Below are positions 5,553-7,026 of a stretch of DNA of 7,026 nt, piece after piece. Below the pieces are notes generated by a model that made no database searches, was not told the origin of the DNA, and worked only from the letters and a program-made list of their open reading frames with translations. This DNA comes from Kangiella sp. GTDB lineage: Bacteria > Pseudomonadota > Gammaproteobacteria > Enterobacterales > Kangiellaceae. Each line of letters opens with the position of its first letter. The first letter of the stretch is position 1. The DNA lies in contig NVVT01000008.1 in the NCBI GenBank assembly GCA_002733465.1, positions 57,372 to 64,397 on the forward strand, written 5' to 3'. Position numbers and translations under genes: made by a program.

Positions 5553-6434
5553 ATGAACAATCGACCTTTACCACTACAAACGCTGAGAGCCTTTGAAGCT
5601 TCCGCTCGCAAATTGAGTTTCACTTTAGCAGCTCAAGAGCTTAACCTATCGCAGTCAGCCATAAGTCAACAGATAAAATTACTAGAAGATAGTCTTAATA
5701 CTCCCTTATTCAAGCGTTTAACTAGAAAAATAGAACTCACAAAAGAAGGTCATTATCTTGCAGAAAAGGTCACAAAATCAATTATGTTGCTCGATAATTG
5801 TGCGCATGAATTGATCAACCGAGAAAGCAAGAATGAGTTAATCATTGTCGCCACCCCATCTATAAATGCTCAGTGGTTGATCAATAAACTACAATATTTC
5901 AGAATGAAATTCCCTCATATTAATCTAACCGTTTTTGAGGGAAATTCTGCAAACGATATGAAACAATATAATGCCGATATAGGGCTGTTTTATGGTGAAG
6001 TAAACGAGTTAGAGTTTGATGTCATTGAATTACATAAAGACGTACTATATCCCGTTTGTTGTCCTAGTCTAATTACCAAAAAAAATCTTAAAATTCCTGC
6101 CGACATTCAAAATTGCCAACTTTTAGGTGATGCTGATTTGGAATTTAATCATTGGAATAAATGGTTGAAATTGGCAGAACTTCAACCCGCTTTATGCGGA
6201 AGTGAAACTAATTTTGATAATATGAGCCATATGATTAGCGCAGCAAAACAGGGACAAGGGATCGCATTAGTTAGAGATCTACTGGTGACTCAAGAATTAT
6301 CTGATACTAGCCTAATTCGATTGTTTGATATTGAATACGTACCCAACTTTGCAACCTTTCTAATTAAAAATAAACAAGCAAAAAACAAAGAGCAAATTGC
6401 ATTTTTTGAACGTTGGATATCTTCATGTTTTTGA
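5553..6434 (+). CDS. LysR-family transcriptional regulator, GcvA-like
   Basis: This 293-aa protein has the standard LysR-type architecture and length. An N-terminal winged helix-turn-helix begins LPLQTLRAFEASARKLSFT (6-24), with the HTH at about 21-40 (AAQELNLSQSAISQQI), then the wing LEDSLNTPLFKR (44-55). A linker helix runs to about 90 and a periplasmic-binding-protein-like effector domain covers about 93-290. The LRAFEA-ARxLSFTxAAxEL and PLFKRLTRKIELT patterns match the GcvA-like subgroup, which often controls amino acid or amine metabolism genes. The ATG at 5553 agrees with the family N-terminus, although no clear Shine-Dalgarno sequence precedes it. It is transcribed away from the flavoenzyme operon across a region with a LysR-type dyad, so it is the probable regulator of that operon and of itself, responding to a pathway metabolite (inference). 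Its 3' end overlaps the start of modA by 10 nt. Confidence 0.94.
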   Translation: MNNRPLPLQTLRAFEASARKLSFTLAAQELNLSQSAISQQIKLLEDSLNTPLFKRLTRKIELTKEGHYLAEKVTKSIMLLDNCAHELINRESKNELIIVATPSINAQWLINKLQYFRMKFPHINLTVFEGNSANDMKQYNADIGLFYGEVNELEFDVIELHKDVLYPVCCPSLITKKNLKIPADIQNCQLLGDADLEFNHWNKWLKLAELQPALCGSETNFDNMSHMISAAKQGQGIALVRDLLVTQELSDTSLIRLFDIEYVPNFATFLIKNKQAKNKEQIAFFERWISSCF

Positions 6435-7026
6435 ACGACAGGATTATCATTAGATTCAAGAGATTTGGATTATTAGCGCTTGCTTTATTTAGCCTTAACG
6501 TTGTTAACTTAAAAAGTGAAACTTTACGAATTGCTGTCGCTAGCAATTTCTTAGAAACTGCTCAACAGTTATCAAAACAGTTTGAAACCAATACAGAACA
6601 CTCAATTCAACTCAGTGGTGGCTCAAGCGGAAAGCTCTACCTCCAAATAAGCAATGGAGCACCTTTCGATTTATTTTTATCTGCGGATTCCCATAAACCA
6701 AGTGAATTGGTTAAAAATAATTTTGCCTTAGTAGACAGCCAACAGACTTATGCGATAGGGAAATTGGCACTCTGGCTAAAACATTGCTCAACTCAAAACA
6801 ACCTAAAAACCCTATCAAATAGTCGAATAAAGAAAATTGCGATAGCTAACCCAAAACTTGCCCCCTATGGATTTGCGAGTAAAAAATGGCTAGAACATCA
6901 CCAGCTATGGGAAATAGTATCAAAGAAATTAATTTACCCTGAAAATATCGCACAAGTCGCGCAATATGCGAAGCTTGGCGTTATAGATGCTGCGTTGATT
7001 GCTGAATCAAATGTTAAACATCTTGG
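6425..7026 (+). CDS. modA: ModA: periplasmic molybdate-binding protein of an ABC importer (3' partial)
   Basis: The first 200 codons of a molybdate/tungstate-binding protein run off the right edge. The only nearby ATG (6425) overlaps the LysR gene by 10 nt and gives a secretion signal: a basic n-region (R6, R10, K12, R13), a hydrophobic core FGLLALALFSLNVVNL (14-29), and possible cleavage around Ser31. A TTG at 6431 would also work with a 4-nt overlap. The mature part starts LRIAVASNF (34-42), where Ser40-Asn41 matches the oxyanion-binding loop. It continues with SGGSSGKLY, NGAPFDLFLSAD, TYAIGKLALW and IAIANPKLAPYG, all landmarks of ModA. The SN-F loop, YAIGKL and NPxxAPYG resemble the Azotobacter ModA2-type subgroup more than the E. 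coli type. It should deliver molybdate to ModB/ModC, probably encoded just beyond the window. Its start inside the regulator gene suggests read-through from that gene. Confidence 0.93.
   Translation, partial: MFLNDRIIIRFKRFGLLALALFSLNVVNLKSETLRIAVASNFLETAQQLSKQFETNTEHSIQLSGGSSGKLYLQISNGAPFDLFLSADSHKPSELVKNNFALVDSQQTYAIGKLALWLKHCSTQNNLKTLSNSRIKKIAIANPKLAPYGFASKKWLEHHQLWEIVSKKLIYPENIAQVAQYAKLGVIDAALIAESNVKHL

Noticed and set aside
6364..6546. Minus-strand 60-codon frame across the LysR-modA junction
   Set aside because: It is antisense to two recognisable proteins and includes the modA signal peptide region; no independent support.

Overview
This AT-rich window looks like chromosomal DNA of a gammaproteobacterium, most likely a marine Alteromonadales-type organism. 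That placement is inferred from base composition and from the resemblance of the proteins to gammaproteobacterial families; no rRNA or marker gene is present. Gene density is high. There are seven protein-coding genes, two of them cut by the window edges, and the longest gene-free stretch is about 200 bp. I see no tRNA, rRNA, CRISPR array or insertion sequence.

Layout: (1) Positions 1-1517 (+) hold the 3' part of a gene for a large polytopic membrane protein, possibly an ABC-2-type transporter permease, converging on the next block. (2) Positions 5353-1562 (-) form a four-gene unit read right to left: a FOXRED1/sarcosine-oxidase-like FAD-dependent oxidoreductase, a 100-aa ABM-fold (dimeric alpha/beta barrel) protein, a PuuC-like NAD(P)+-dependent aldehyde dehydrogenase and a LysE/RhtB-type exporter. 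(3) Positions 5354-5552 are a divergent control region with a perfect T-N11-A dyad typical of LysR-type operators, framed by a 10-bp inverted repeat that carries TATAAT-like elements. (4) Positions 5553-6434 (+) encode a GcvA-like LysR-family regulator. (5) From 6425 (+) to the window end is the 5' part of modA, a periplasmic molybdate-binding protein, whose start overlaps the end of the regulator gene.

The simplest reading of the central block is a regulated catabolic and efflux module. The flavoenzyme would oxidise an amine or N-substituted amino acid, the aldehyde dehydrogenase would oxidise the resulting aldehyde to a carboxylate, the ABM-fold protein would play an accessory or ring/quinone-type chemistry role, and the LysE-type protein would export an amino-acid-like substrate or product. 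The divergent LysR protein is the likely regulator. The substrate cannot be read from the sequence. No glutamylpolyamine synthetase (PuuA-type) or transaminase gene lies in the window, so this is not a recognisable complete puu pathway.

Two smaller structures stand out. One is a cluster of about four degenerate copies of a TCGA-centred, AT-flanked repeat in the 114-bp gap between the flavoenzyme and ABM genes, with a further copy just past the 3' end of the operon. The other is the regulator-modA overlap, which may tie a catabolic regulator to molybdate uptake.
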